A stretch of DNA of 10,119 nt, taken from an uncultured Pseudomonadota bacterium. GTDB taxonomy: Bacteria > Pseudomonadota > Alphaproteobacteria > Rs-D84. Under the pieces are notes generated by a model. The model saw only the letters and a list, made by a program, of their open reading frames with translations. It searched no databases and was not told the origin of the DNA. Location: positions 1-10,119 of the forward strand of contig CAMVAB010000029.1 in assembly GCA_947165335.1 (NCBI GenBank), written 5' to 3'. Numbering within the stretch: the stretch's first letter is position 1; each line of letters opens with the position of its first letter. The position numbers and the translations under genes were made by a program. Below are positions 1-7,596 of the stretch, in pieces.

Positions 1-2588
1 CGCGCGTCTTTAATTTCGGACAAAACATTCCATAATTGTTTGTGCCATACTATTTCAGGCGCACGATCCATATCGCAACCATAAATATACAATTTATCAG
101 CTGCGCGCGTCATTGCAACATAAAGCAATCTGTAATATTCAGCGATTGCATCTTTGGTATGTTTTTCATACACAGCATCAAATACTTCTGACGAAACCCC
201 TGTTTTCCAAAGCCAAACATCATATTTTTTATTATTATGTAAATGGTTTACGCTTAAAATCTGGTCTTTGTTTTGGAATTGATAAGTATCTATTAAAAAT
301 ACTATCTTAGAAGACAAACCTTTGCTTCCGTGAACAGTCATTATACGAACACCCGCAGAGGCATCCATGTCGCGCTTGATTTCGCTGTCCCCAGTTATGA
401 ACCATTTTAAGAAATGATATAATGTTCCTGGTTGTGTTCTTTCGTATGCCAAACAAATTGTTAAAAATTCTTCCAATGGATCGACAATATGTTTACCCAA
501 AGCGGCTATGAATTTTTGGCGCGTATTATTTGTATTCAAAACATGTGTAAAAAACGAATATGGCGACATCTTTTTTGCATCTTCTATTCTACCCAAAAGA
601 TCATCATAGATATCTGTATAAACATCTTTTAAAACATCAAATATAGTCGGCTTAAAATTGTCTGTTTTTTTAGCTTGTTGTCTTTTACATAAATTCAAAA
701 TATCGTCTTCTTTCAATCTATAAAAAGGACTTTTTAATACACAACATAAACTATAATCATCGTCTTGATTTATACAAAAACGAACAAGATTTAACATATC
801 TTTTATAGCAGAAAATTCGGGTAATTTTATGCGATCGTTCCCTGCAACATCTATTCCTTTCTTCTTTAATGCAGTCGATAACGGTTCAACAAAAGAACCA
901 CGTTTTTGAACCAGTATTAAAATGTCTTTTGGGTCACATTTTTCATGCTTAATGATACGCTCTATTTTATCTGCAATCATACGAACATATAATTTGTTTT
1001 TATCTGTACCTTTTTCATCACACTTAAAAGCGTCGTGCATTTCTACAAAACCTTTTTCGCCTTTTCTGTGACATGAATGTTTATTGTTATGAAAATCTGT
1101 TTTGTTAACTATTTCTGGATTATCAAAGAAATAATCTACTGTTTTTAATATAGGTTCCACCGAACGAAAACTCTGATCCAGCGACACTTCTTGAATTGTT
1201 CTGTAATTTTGCTTTATTTGTTCTGCTATGGCCGCACGACTTTCTGCAAAAGCGCGCGGATCTGCGTTTTGAAAGCCGTATATAGATTGTTTAGTATCAC
1301 CCACAACAAATATTGAACGATTGTTTTCTCTGTCTCCGTCGGTAAAAAAATCACCCGCCAACATACGCAGTATATTCCACTGTTGCGGGCTTGTATCTTG
1401 CGCTTCGTCAACCAATATATGCGACAGCGAAATATCTAGTTGCGATAAAACCCAACCCATAACATCTGGTTTTTCAAACAGTTTTTGGGTATACAAAATT
1501 AAATCTTCAAAATCTAATAAATTGCGTTCTTGCTTAATTTGTTTATATGTATTCGCAAAATCCATAGACAAATCAAATAACGCGATAGTATTATCAAAAA
1601 TATCTTTGTTTAACACATATTGCTTTGTTTTATAAACGCGTTGAGCCTCATCAAGCAAAAATTCGTGTTTAAATATGTTTTTAGCAACAGTATTATCCTT
1701 GGTCAAATATGCTGACGCATATTTTTCAAAATCTATAGTATTTTCAATAAACTGTTTTGTTAAACCTATAATTTTTTCGAGGTATTGTACCGGCTTTTTC
1801 GATGATTTTTGCACCGCATCCGCTAAATTAATTATTTTCGACAAGTAATTTGGTTTAAATTCAGCATCTATATCGGTTTCAATATTTAAAATTTTCCTGG
1901 TCGTATCAATGAAGTATTTGCGATATTCATTCATATTATCAACCAAAAAAAAGTATCTGTATCGACCCAACAATAAATCACGCAAATTTTCCAAAAAATA
2001 TTCCGATTTAGATTCAACTATTTTATAAAAAGCATCTAATGTTTCAGTTGTTTTGCCGTTTTTCATAAAAGATTGCCCTATCATACGGTTAAAAGCGTCA
2101 TCCAACAGTACCGTTTGGGCCGATCCAGAAACCAATGACCATGTCGGTGAAAGCCCTGCTTCAAGCGGGAATCGGTGCAATATTTCTTCGCAAAAACTGT
2201 GTATGGTTTTTATTTTTAATATATCTGGATTATCTATGTAAACAAAGAACACTTTGCGTGCTAAATCTAAATCTTTGGCTGTTACGGGCTGATTTTCAAT
2301 AACATCTTCAAGCAACTCTGTTAATTCCGTGTCATCTTTCATAGACCATTCTCGCAATCCAGCCAAAATACGATTACGCATTTCGCCAGCCGCTGCATTT
2401 GTATAGGTCAAACAAAGTATACCAGTATTATTTAATTCACCATATTGATTTGAACGAAACAATATACGCAAAAGGCGCTGAATTAACGCCTTGGTTTTTC
2501 CAGTACCAGCATTTGCTTGAACCCATATATTTTCCGCTGGGTTTGATGCTTTTAATTGGTCTGGTGAAAAATTTGGTTTTTTTGTCAT
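1..2588 (-). CDS. addA: Double-strand break repair helicase-nuclease AddA, 3' end outside window
   Basis: An open frame of 862 codons starts at ATG 2588-2586 and runs off the left edge without a stop. It encodes a UvrD/RecB-type superfamily 1 helicase. Visible motifs: Walker A QANAGTGKT (residues 24-32), RFPLEAG (139-145), Walker B region DEAQD (from 394), motif III GDTKQSIYGF (430-439), motif V MTVHGSKGL (750-758) and motif VI YVAMTRA (823-829). The N-terminal pattern, including SFCEEILHRFPLEAG, matches the alphaproteobacterial AddA type. That family is about 1,100-1,200 residues long and ends in a PD-(D/E)XK nuclease, so the missing part should hold the nuclease domain. AddA works with AddB to resect broken DNA ends and load RecA. 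addB usually lies directly upstream of addA in this class, but here the upstream neighbour is a divergent unrelated gene. A weak Shine-Dalgarno (AAGAG) precedes the ATG. The alternative is another UvrD-like helicase. Confidence 0.9.
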   Translation of the reverse strand, partial: MTKKPNFSPDQLKASNPAENIWVQANAGTGKTKALIQRLLRILFRSNQYGELNNTGILCLTYTNAAAGEMRNRILAGLREWSMKDDTELTELLEDVIENQPVTAKDLDLARKVFFVYIDNPDILKIKTIHSFCEEILHRFPLEAGLSPTWSLVSGSAQTVLLDDAFNRMIGQSFMKNGKTTETLDAFYKIVESKSEYFLENLRDLLLGRYRYFFLVDNMNEYRKYFIDTTRKILNIETDIDAEFKPNYLSKIINLADAVQKSSKKPVQYLEKIIGLTKQFIENTIDFEKYASAYLTKDNTVAKNIFKHEFLLDEAQRVYKTKQYVLNKDIFDNTIALFDLSMDFANTYKQIKQERNLLDFEDLILYTQKLFEKPDVMGWVLSQLDISLSHILVDEAQDTSPQQWNILRMLAGDFFTDGDRENNRSIFVVGDTKQSIYGFQNADPRAFAESRAAIAEQIKQNYRTIQEVSLDQSFRSVEPILKTVDYFFDNPEIVNKTDFHNNKHSCHRKGEKGFVEMHDAFKCDEKGTDKNKLYVRMIADKIERIIKHEKCDPKDILILVQKRGSFVEPLSTALKKKGIDVAGNDRIKLPEFSAIKDMLNLVRFCINQDDDYSLCCVLKSPFYRLKEDDILNLCKRQQAKKTDNFKPTIFDVLKDVYTDIYDDLLGRIEDAKKMSPYSFFTHVLNTNNTRQKFIAALGKHIVDPLEEFLTICLAYERTQPGTLYHFLKWFITGDSEIKRDMDASAGVRIMTVHGSKGLSSKIVFLIDTYQFQNKDQILSVNHLHNNKKYDVWLWKTGVSSEVFDAVYEKHTKDAIAEYYRLLYVAMTRAADKLYIYGCDMDRAPEIVWHKQLWNVLSEIKDA

Positions 2589-2596
2589 TTATACTC

Positions 2597-2625
2597 TTGC
2601 TTTCTTGGAAAGATTTTAGTATAAA
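2597..2625 (+). promoter_or_regulatory. Predicted promoter of the coiled-coil gene
   Basis: A -35 box TTGCTT (2597-2602) and a -10 box TATAAA (2620-2625) have a 17-base spacer. They predict a start near 2632 and a leader of about 36 bases with a good ribosome binding site. The only space for a promoter is the 79 bases between the two divergent genes. Confidence 0.45.
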
Positions 2626-2641
2626 TTTCCTTAGAGTTCAA
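2613..2641 (-). promoter_or_regulatory. Predicted promoter of addA
   Basis: On the minus strand a -35 box TTGAAC (2641-2636) and a -10 box TAAAAT (2618-2613) are 17 bases apart. The expected start is near 2607, giving a leader of about 18 bases. It overlaps the promoter of the divergent coiled-coil gene, so the two units may compete for polymerase. This was called by eye against the E. coli sigma70 consensus; the local RpoD has altered -10 contact residues, so caution is needed. Confidence 0.4.
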
Positions 2642-2653
2642 GGATGATATTTT

Positions 2654-2658
2654 AGGAG
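2654..2658 (+). promoter_or_regulatory. Ribosome binding site of the coiled-coil gene
   Basis: AGGAG is placed 9 bases before ATG 2668. It supports this start, which also puts the hydrophobic membrane segment directly at the N-terminus. Confidence 0.7.
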
Positions 2659-2667
2659 AAAGAAAAT

Positions 2668-4587
2668 ATGAATCAAACATTGTTGATTATCGCTTTGCCG
2701 CTTGGTTTTTTATTATTTGTAAATCTGATTTGTTTGTTCTTTATTTCACGCAAATCTCAACATGTTATGCATTCATTATTAGAAATTATGACGCATCCAG
2801 AACAAACTAAAATCAAAGATGCAGCGCGCGTTTTACAAACATTATTCAAAGATGAAATAACAAAAATAGACAATAATTTCAAAACAATGGCTGACGCGTT
2901 AAATGAACAAATTATTCATACAGAACAAATAAAAAATGTTTTGAGCGAACAAAATAACAAACTGGTTGAAACAGCCGATGAAGCATCTAAGAAAATCGCA
3001 ACTATGTCGCAAAGACTCGAAAATACTATCGATGGTTTGGATAAAATTGTATCTTCAAACGGTTGGGGTGAAGTTCAACATACAACAGATAATTTTTCTG
3101 CAACGATGGAAAGTTTATTAAACAAAATATCAGACACAAGCACAAGCGCAACCGAACGCGCAACGCAAATCCAAGAGCAAATAAATCAATGTATAGAGAC
3201 AGAAAAGAATATATCTGAACAATTGCAATCTGATTTTGCTGCTAATACTGAAAATATAGAAAAAACCACAGCCGCAGCAAAAGAATTGGCCCAAGAATTA
3301 AATTCTATCGGCGAAAATGTTAAAAATGGTTTTGATGGTATAACCGAAGCATCTGCAAAATACGATGAACAAATGCATCAAAATGACAAGTTATTAAGTG
3401 ATTATTTAACAAAACTGGCAGATTTCACAAAGCACGCAAACAAAGAATTAACGCGTCAAGTTGACACAATGACAGCGACAGCCAACATTGTTGCGGCAAA
3501 TATAAAATTAGCAGAAACATCTATTAAAAAACAATCTCGCGAGCTTCAAAATGCAATTGATACTTTAAATAATTCAACAACAGACACAACGCAATCAGTG
3601 CGCAATATTGCAAATGAATTGTCTGGATTAACAAACAAATTTGATAATGAAATTCATGACTTCTCTTCAAGTGTTGTCAAAGAATTACAAGATGTTTCTG
3701 GTGTTGCAAATACTACACTGGAAAACACAAAAACAGCAGCCACAGAATTTGCTAATTCTGTAAAGAGCATGGGTATTGGTGTCCGCGAGACTCTGATTGA
3801 AATGAACAAAGCACACACACAATTATCTGGTCAATCAGAAAACCTGATTAAAATGTCTGTTAATACCACAGAACAATTAAAACCTTTGTCTGAATTGATT
3901 GAAAAGTATTATGTTGCCCTGCCTGATTTAGCCGCCGGATCACGCGACATGAGTGAAAACTTGAATACTATTGTGAATAATTTGGTTGAAAAGATGAATT
4001 TGATGAAAACAACCATTGCAGAATCATTAGAAAACATAAACACATCATCTATTCAATTGGGTGATCTAGCCGGACAATCGCGTCAACAAATGATTGATTT
4101 GATGTCTGATTATGCAAAGGCGGTTGATGCAATGCAAAGTTTAAACAAACAAATGATGGTTGCGCGCGCATCTGCGCCAATGGACGCAATTAAAGTTGCG
4201 CCAAGTGCCGCTTTCAAGCCAATTAGCACAAAAGATTTTATGATTCAGGCAGAAAAGTTGTTCGAAAAACTATACGAACAATCTGTTGATTTAACACGTG
4301 CTTCTGGGGCAGAAATTCCAGAAATAGTTTGGAAAAAATATAATGACGGGGATAATAAAATATTTGCCAAATGGTTGGTAAAAATGTTTAATGCAACCGA
4401 CAAAAAACAAATCAAAGATTTGTTAAAATCTGACAAAGTATTTAATTCACAGGCGGCTCAATTCGTGCGCAATTTTGAAAAGATATTGAATGGCGCAGAA
4501 CAAACAAGTGATGCAGACAAGGTTAAAACCGCCCTGCTTAAAACAGATTTGGGTGTCATATATAATACAATCCACAAAAACGCGTAA
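2668..4587 (+). CDS. Membrane-anchored long coiled-coil protein of unknown function (639 aa)
   Basis: I do not recognise a named family. Residues 4-27 form one strongly hydrophobic segment followed by SRKS, so the protein is probably anchored N-terminally with its bulk in the cytoplasm. Residues about 40-505 are long helical, heptad-like sequence rich in Ala, Asn, Gln, Thr, Glu and Lys. A linker with Ala and Pro (about 506-522) leads to a compact, likely globular C-terminal domain (about 523-639) with WKKYNDGDNKIFAKWL and a final DLGVIYNTIHKN. That domain contains the second Trp-rich spot and has the look of a conserved module; I associate such C-termini with uncharacterised alphaproteobacterial proteins, from memory only. 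No HAMP domain, periplasmic sensor or chemoreceptor hairpin tip is visible, and there is no MotA/ZorA-like multi-pass N-terminus. It is the only plus-strand gene, with its own promoter and terminator. A structural or scaffolding role at the inner membrane is inference. Confidence 0.85.
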   Translation: MNQTLLIIALPLGFLLFVNLICLFFISRKSQHVMHSLLEIMTHPEQTKIKDAARVLQTLFKDEITKIDNNFKTMADALNEQIIHTEQIKNVLSEQNNKLVETADEASKKIATMSQRLENTIDGLDKIVSSNGWGEVQHTTDNFSATMESLLNKISDTSTSATERATQIQEQINQCIETEKNISEQLQSDFAANTENIEKTTAAAKELAQELNSIGENVKNGFDGITEASAKYDEQMHQNDKLLSDYLTKLADFTKHANKELTRQVDTMTATANIVAANIKLAETSIKKQSRELQNAIDTLNNSTTDTTQSVRNIANELSGLTNKFDNEIHDFSSSVVKELQDVSGVANTTLENTKTAATEFANSVKSMGIGVRETLIEMNKAHTQLSGQSENLIKMSVNTTEQLKPLSELIEKYYVALPDLAAGSRDMSENLNTIVNNLVEKMNLMKTTIAESLENINTSSIQLGDLAGQSRQQMIDLMSDYAKAVDAMQSLNKQMMVARASAPMDAIKVAPSAAFKPISTKDFMIQAEKLFEKLYEQSVDLTRASGAEIPEIVWKKYNDGDNKIFAKWLVKMFNATDKKQIKDLLKSDKVFNSQAAQFVRNFEKILNGAEQTSDADKVKTALLKTDLGVIYNTIHKNA

Positions 4588-4590
4588 AAG

Positions 4591-4617
4591 AACCGCCTGT
4601 AAAGGCGGTTTTGTTTT
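4591..4617 (+). terminator. Rho-independent terminator of the coiled-coil gene
   Basis: A perfect 8-bp stem AACCGCCT/AGGCGGTT with a GTAA loop lies at 4591-4610 and is followed by TTGTTTT. It starts 3 bases after the stop codon. Read on the minus strand it is followed by TCTTTT, so it may also stop transcripts that come through the guanylate kinase-like stub. Confidence 0.9.
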
Positions 4618-4819
4618 AATTTGTTGCGAATTTTTCCGTTTCAAAATAGCTTTCATCCCTGAAATAATATTCACGTCCATCCTTTTCATCATCGCGCATC
4701 GCACGTGTTGTAGCAGATTTTAAATTATAAAATGCGCCTTTTGGTAAAATATTTTGAATAAAATATGATTTGCCACTACCTGATAGTCCTGTGCAAAATA
4801 AAACTGTTTTCTTTTTCAT
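4616..4819 (-). pseudogene. Truncated guanylate kinase-like gene (67 codons)
   Basis: Translation from ATG 4819 begins MKKKTVLFCTGLSGSGKS, a P-loop, and continues with SATTRAMRDDEKDGREYYF, which matches the GMP-binding start of guanylate kinases (S..TTR..R..E.DG..Y.F). It then stops at TAA 4618-4616. Full guanylate kinases have about 200 residues. The rest of the GMP-binding region, the lid and the C-terminal helices are missing. The DNA beyond the stop is the terminator and coding end of the convergent coiled-coil gene, so no frameshift restores the domain. A TTG further upstream (4855) would add 12 codons, but these only read through the rpoD terminator hairpin, so I prefer the ATG. The Shine-Dalgarno is weak (ACGGG) and there is no room for a separate promoter. 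It probably cannot phosphorylate GMP and looks like a remnant, though the surviving part is oddly intact. A functional small P-loop protein is the less likely alternative. Confidence 0.65.
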
Positions 4820-4831
4820 AGCTAACCCGTA

Positions 4832-4853
4832 TAAAAAGCCCGCAAAAGCGGGC
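4832..4853 (-). terminator. Rho-independent terminator of rpoD
   Basis: On the minus strand a 6-bp GC-only stem GCCCGC/GCGGGC with a TTTT loop (4853-4838) is followed by TTTTTAT. It starts 5 bases after the rpoD stop and separates rpoD from the guanylate kinase-like stub. Confidence 0.9.
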
Positions 4854-4858
4854 AAACA

Positions 4859-6946
4859 TTAGTCTTCTAAGAAACTACGTAATTTACGTGCGCGTGTTGG
4901 ATGTTTCAATTTATTCAACGCCTTTTGTTCAATCTGACGGATACGTTCACGTGTTACGCCGATATATTCACCAACCTCTTCCAATGTGCTGGTTTTATTG
5001 GTCGACATACCAAAACGTTGACGAAGAACTGTTTCTTCTTTTGGATCCAATTCCGACAATATTTGTGTAACAATTTTACGCAAATTCTTTTGTGCAGCCG
5101 ATGTAAATGGATTTTTGGCTGTTTCGTCAGCAATGATTTCACTGCGCGAACTGTCGTCTTCGGTTCCAACAGGAGCGTCCAAAGACATTGGTTTCAAATT
5201 AACCTTTAATGCCTTGTGTATTTTGTCCACTGGTAAATAGATAATCTTTGATAATTCTTCTGCTGTTGGTTGACGGCCATATTTATGCATAAATTGACGA
5301 GACGCACGTTGAATCTTGTGTATATTGTCAATCATGTGCACAGGGATACGAATTGTACGTGCCTGATCAGCGATACTGCGTGAAATACCCTGTTGTATCC
5401 AGTTAGTAGCGTATGTAGAGAATTTGTTACCAAGGCGATAATCAAATTTATCAACTGCTTTCATCAAACCGATATTTCCATCTTGGACAAGATCAGAAAA
5501 ATCAAGCCCCAAGCCGCGATTGCTTGATTTTTTAGCAAATTTGATAACAAGACGCAAGTTCGCTTCTATCATTTCGCGTTTTGCGCGGGCAGCTTCGCTT
5601 TGGCCACGACGAACCAGTTCGACAACTTTCTTGTATTCTGATGTTGGTTGACCTGTTTCCGTTGCAATAGCGGTAATATCTTCTTGGATTTTCAAAACAT
5701 CCGCTTTGTGTTTAGTAGCAAAGTTTTGCCATGCGGCGCTCTTGTTTTTTGCCAACTTTTTAACCCAATTACGATTCAATTCGTTTCCGGTATATTCAGC
5801 CAAGAAATCTTCACGTTTAATCTTGCAAGCAAGCGCAAGACGCAACATTTTACCTTCTAAACCCATCAGCAATTGGTCGCGTTTGGTCAATTTTTCCATA
5901 ATTTCAGCGATTCTGTCGTCATTAAGACGAATTTTGCCGACATATTCAAACAATTCGAGACGCGATTTTGTATATTTCTTTTCCAATGCTTCGTCTGGTT
6001 TAGATGAAGTCAATAAATTTTCCAAACGTTTAGCTTGTAATTTTTGCATACCAGAAAAGATGCGTTTAATTTTAGAGAATAATTCTGTGATCATTGGCAT
6101 CAAAGCGTCTTCCATTACAGGAATTGGAACACCCGATGAACTGCGGCCTGAATCTTCTTTTTTGCCTTCTTCGTCATCTTCGTCCATTTCTTCATCGTCA
6201 TCATCTTCGGACACAGAATCTTCTAGTGCATCTAGATCTTCATCATTCAAATCGTCTACTTGATCTACACCTTTGGATTTCAAAGTATCTGCCAATGCCG
6301 CCAACGATTTTTGTTCGGATTCGCTTGAATACATAACTTCCAAATTCACAATATGACGAAGACGAATATCACCATTTAATAATTGTTGATACCAATCAAG
6401 CATAGCCTGAATTGTCATAGGACTTTCACAAAGGCCATAAACCATCAAACGAGAAGCCGCTTCGATACGTTGCGCAATTGCAATTTCCCCAGCAGCTGTT
6501 AATAATTGAACAGTACCAATTTGTTTAAGATACGATTGAACAGAATCTTGAACACCCAAAACTAAATTACCAGTAGAACTGCGTTCCAATTGTTTTGCAT
6601 AGTGTTCATAATCATCTTCGTTAACATCAACTTGTTCAGCATCAGCATTCAACAAATCACGTGTTTTATCGCGATTGTAATCTTCTTCGTCTTCTTCGTA
6701 ATATTTTTCCATATCACGGGCAAATCTGTCGCCGTCTGTTTCAATTATTTCAAGCCCAAGGTCTTGTTTAAAAAATTCAAGAACTTCATCTTTTTCTTCA
6801 TCAGGAACTTCGTCAGCCATAATAGCGGCATCAAAATCCATTTGCGAAAGATAGCCGTCTTCACTTGACATCAAAGCCAATTCTTTCAGACTTTCCGGCA
6901 AAGAATCTACTAATAATCTTGTTGCTTCATCTAGTTTTTTAGCCAT
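4859..6946 (-). CDS. rpoD: RNA polymerase primary sigma factor RpoD (sigma70) with altered -10 contact residues
   Basis: This is the housekeeping sigma factor, which directs core RNA polymerase to promoters. At 695 residues it is slightly long for the family. Domains: region 1.1 (about 5-75), region 1.2 (132-162, QDSVQSYLKQIG), a non-conserved region with an acidic run (239-262), region 2 (about 452-530), region 3 (530-600) and region 4 (620-695) with the -35 helix-turn-helix TRERIRQIE (665-673). Core-binding and -35 signatures are normal, as are SIADQARTIRIPVHMI and the closing LRSFLED. In regions 2.3-2.4, however, the usual [20 protein letters not shown] reads YRLGNKFSTYATNWIQQGIS, and two residues are inserted after NRGL. 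ATG 6946 has AAAGG 7 bases upstream. trcR ends 46 bases before the start, so co-transcription is likely; a TATATA at 6991-6986 has no convincing -35 partner. The 3' end carries a strong terminator. Confidence 0.97.
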   Translation of the reverse strand: MAKKLDEATRLLVDSLPESLKELALMSSEDGYLSQMDFDAAIMADEVPDEEKDEVLEFFKQDLGLEIIETDGDRFARDMEKYYEEDEEDYNRDKTRDLLNADAEQVDVNEDDYEHYAKQLERSSTGNLVLGVQDSVQSYLKQIGTVQLLTAAGEIAIAQRIEAASRLMVYGLCESPMTIQAMLDWYQQLLNGDIRLRHIVNLEVMYSSESEQKSLAALADTLKSKGVDQVDDLNDEDLDALEDSVSEDDDDEEMDEDDEEGKKEDSGRSSSGVPIPVMEDALMPMITELFSKIKRIFSGMQKLQAKRLENLLTSSKPDEALEKKYTKSRLELFEYVGKIRLNDDRIAEIMEKLTKRDQLLMGLEGKMLRLALACKIKREDFLAEYTGNELNRNWVKKLAKNKSAAWQNFATKHKADVLKIQEDITAIATETGQPTSEYKKVVELVRRGQSEAARAKREMIEANLRLVIKFAKKSSNRGLGLDFSDLVQDGNIGLMKAVDKFDYRLGNKFSTYATNWIQQGISRSIADQARTIRIPVHMIDNIHKIQRASRQFMHKYGRQPTAEELSKIIYLPVDKIHKALKVNLKPMSLDAPVGTEDDSSRSEIIADETAKNPFTSAAQKNLRKIVTQILSELDPKEETVLRQRFGMSTNKTSTLEEVGEYIGVTRERIRQIEQKALNKLKHPTRARKLRSFLED

Positions 6947-6992
6947 AAAAAAACCTTTGATTTATTTGTGAAACATAAAACCGTTTATATAA

Positions 6993-7523
6993 TTATTTTC
7001 CTGCTTTGCGTTGTGCTTTGGCAATTGCTTCGTGCAATGCAGATTCAGAAACCAACCCCAAAACTATCGGGCTTTGAATTTGAATTAACGAATAAGATTT
7101 ATGTGTTTTTTCACGAATAGATTTAACTGTTGGATTTGTGCTACGCATCAAACGAGCAATTTGGCCATCTGTTAAATCTGGGTAATTTCTCAAAATCCAC
7201 AAAATACCACCTAAACGATTTTGGCGGTGTAATTTTGGTGTATAACCCACGCCTTTTTTGTTTTGTTTCTTTTGTGCTTCGACAATTGCTTCACGCAAAG
7301 TCAATCTTGCTTCGGGATCAGCTTCGCATTTTTCAATATCTTCACGCGTAACCTGACCATTTATAATTGGGTTCAAACCCTGCATTTTATTTGATTCAGC
7401 ATCAGCAATATTTTTTACTTCTAATTCGTGCAAACCACAAAAATCAGCGATTTGTTCAAATGTCAAAGCAGTGTTTTCAATCAACCAAAGAGCTGTAGAT
7501 TTAGGCATATATGGGTAATTCAT
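6993..7523 (-). CDS. trcR: Cell-cycle transcriptional regulator TrcR (DUF1013 family), 176 aa
   Basis: The start MNYPYMPKSTALWLIENTALTF, the FEQIADFCGLHELEV helix-turn-helix-like stretch (residues 22-36), GLNPIINGQVTREDIEKCEADP (49-70) and the region around GYTPKLHRQNRLGGILWILRNYPDL (93-117) match the DUF1013 family, named TrcR in current family databases and essentially confined to Alphaproteobacteria. A second DNA-binding-like part, LTDGQIARLMRSTNPTVKSIREKTH (117-141), follows. Family knowledge gives a DNA-binding cell-cycle regulator; targets here are unknown. I chose ATG 7523 rather than ATG 7562 because AAAGG lies 7 bases before it, the family begins here, and the 13 extra codons would cover the predicted promoter. 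The 3' end is 46 bases before rpoD. Length is ordinary for the family and nothing looks broken. Confidence 0.9.
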   Translation of the reverse strand: MNYPYMPKSTALWLIENTALTFEQIADFCGLHELEVKNIADAESNKMQGLNPIINGQVTREDIEKCEADPEARLTLREAIVEAQKKQNKKGVGYTPKLHRQNRLGGILWILRNYPDLTDGQIARLMRSTNPTVKSIREKTHKSYSLIQIQSPIVLGLVSESALHEAIAKAQRKAGK

Positions 7524-7530
7524 GGATTTT

Positions 7531-7535
7531 CCTTT
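7531..7535 (-). promoter_or_regulatory. Ribosome binding site that sets the trcR start
   Basis: AAAGG on the minus strand lies 7 bases upstream of ATG 7523. The in-frame ATG at 7562 has no comparable site and would sit upstream of the predicted transcription start. Confidence 0.7.
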
Positions 7536-7550
7536 GTTAAGACGCGTTCT

Positions 7551-7578
7551 AATATAGCACAAAAAGCACTATATTCAA
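7551..7578 (-). promoter_or_regulatory. Predicted promoter of trcR (and probably rpoD) with inverted repeat
   Basis: A -35 box TTGAAT (7578-7573) and a -10 box TATATT (7556-7551) are separated by 16 bases. The expected start near 7545 gives a leader of about 20 bases. An inverted repeat with arms AATATAG and CTATATT (7576-7570 and 7558-7552) spans the space between the boxes and can extend through two G-T pairs and one G-C pair to a five-T loop. It could be an operator or a chance AT-rich palindrome. Confidence 0.45.
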
Positions 7579-7596
7579 GCAGTTTTTTTATAAAAT

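Noticed and set aside
113..2647. Several short plus-strand frames and one minus-strand frame over the addA region
   Set aside because: All overlap the single continuous 862-codon addA frame, which has every helicase motif in order. They show no protein-like motifs.
2668..4587. Chemoreceptor or ZorA-type defence protein
   Set aside because: There is no sensor domain, HAMP domain or conserved signalling tip, no MotA-like multi-pass start, and no ZorB or other defence partner nearby.
4820..4855. TTG start that would lengthen the guanylate kinase-like stub to 79 codons
   Set aside because: The extra codons are read from the rpoD terminator hairpin, and the family begins at about MKKKTVLF.
5706..6263. 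185-codon plus-strand open frame opposite rpoD, rich in serine
   Set aside because: It is the antisense reading of the acidic and helical part of rpoD; the serine runs mirror the GAT/GAA codons. It has no family resemblance or ribosome binding site.
7524..7562. ATG 7562 as the start of trcR
   Set aside because: It lacks a ribosome binding site, lies over the predicted promoter, and adds 13 residues not typical of the family.
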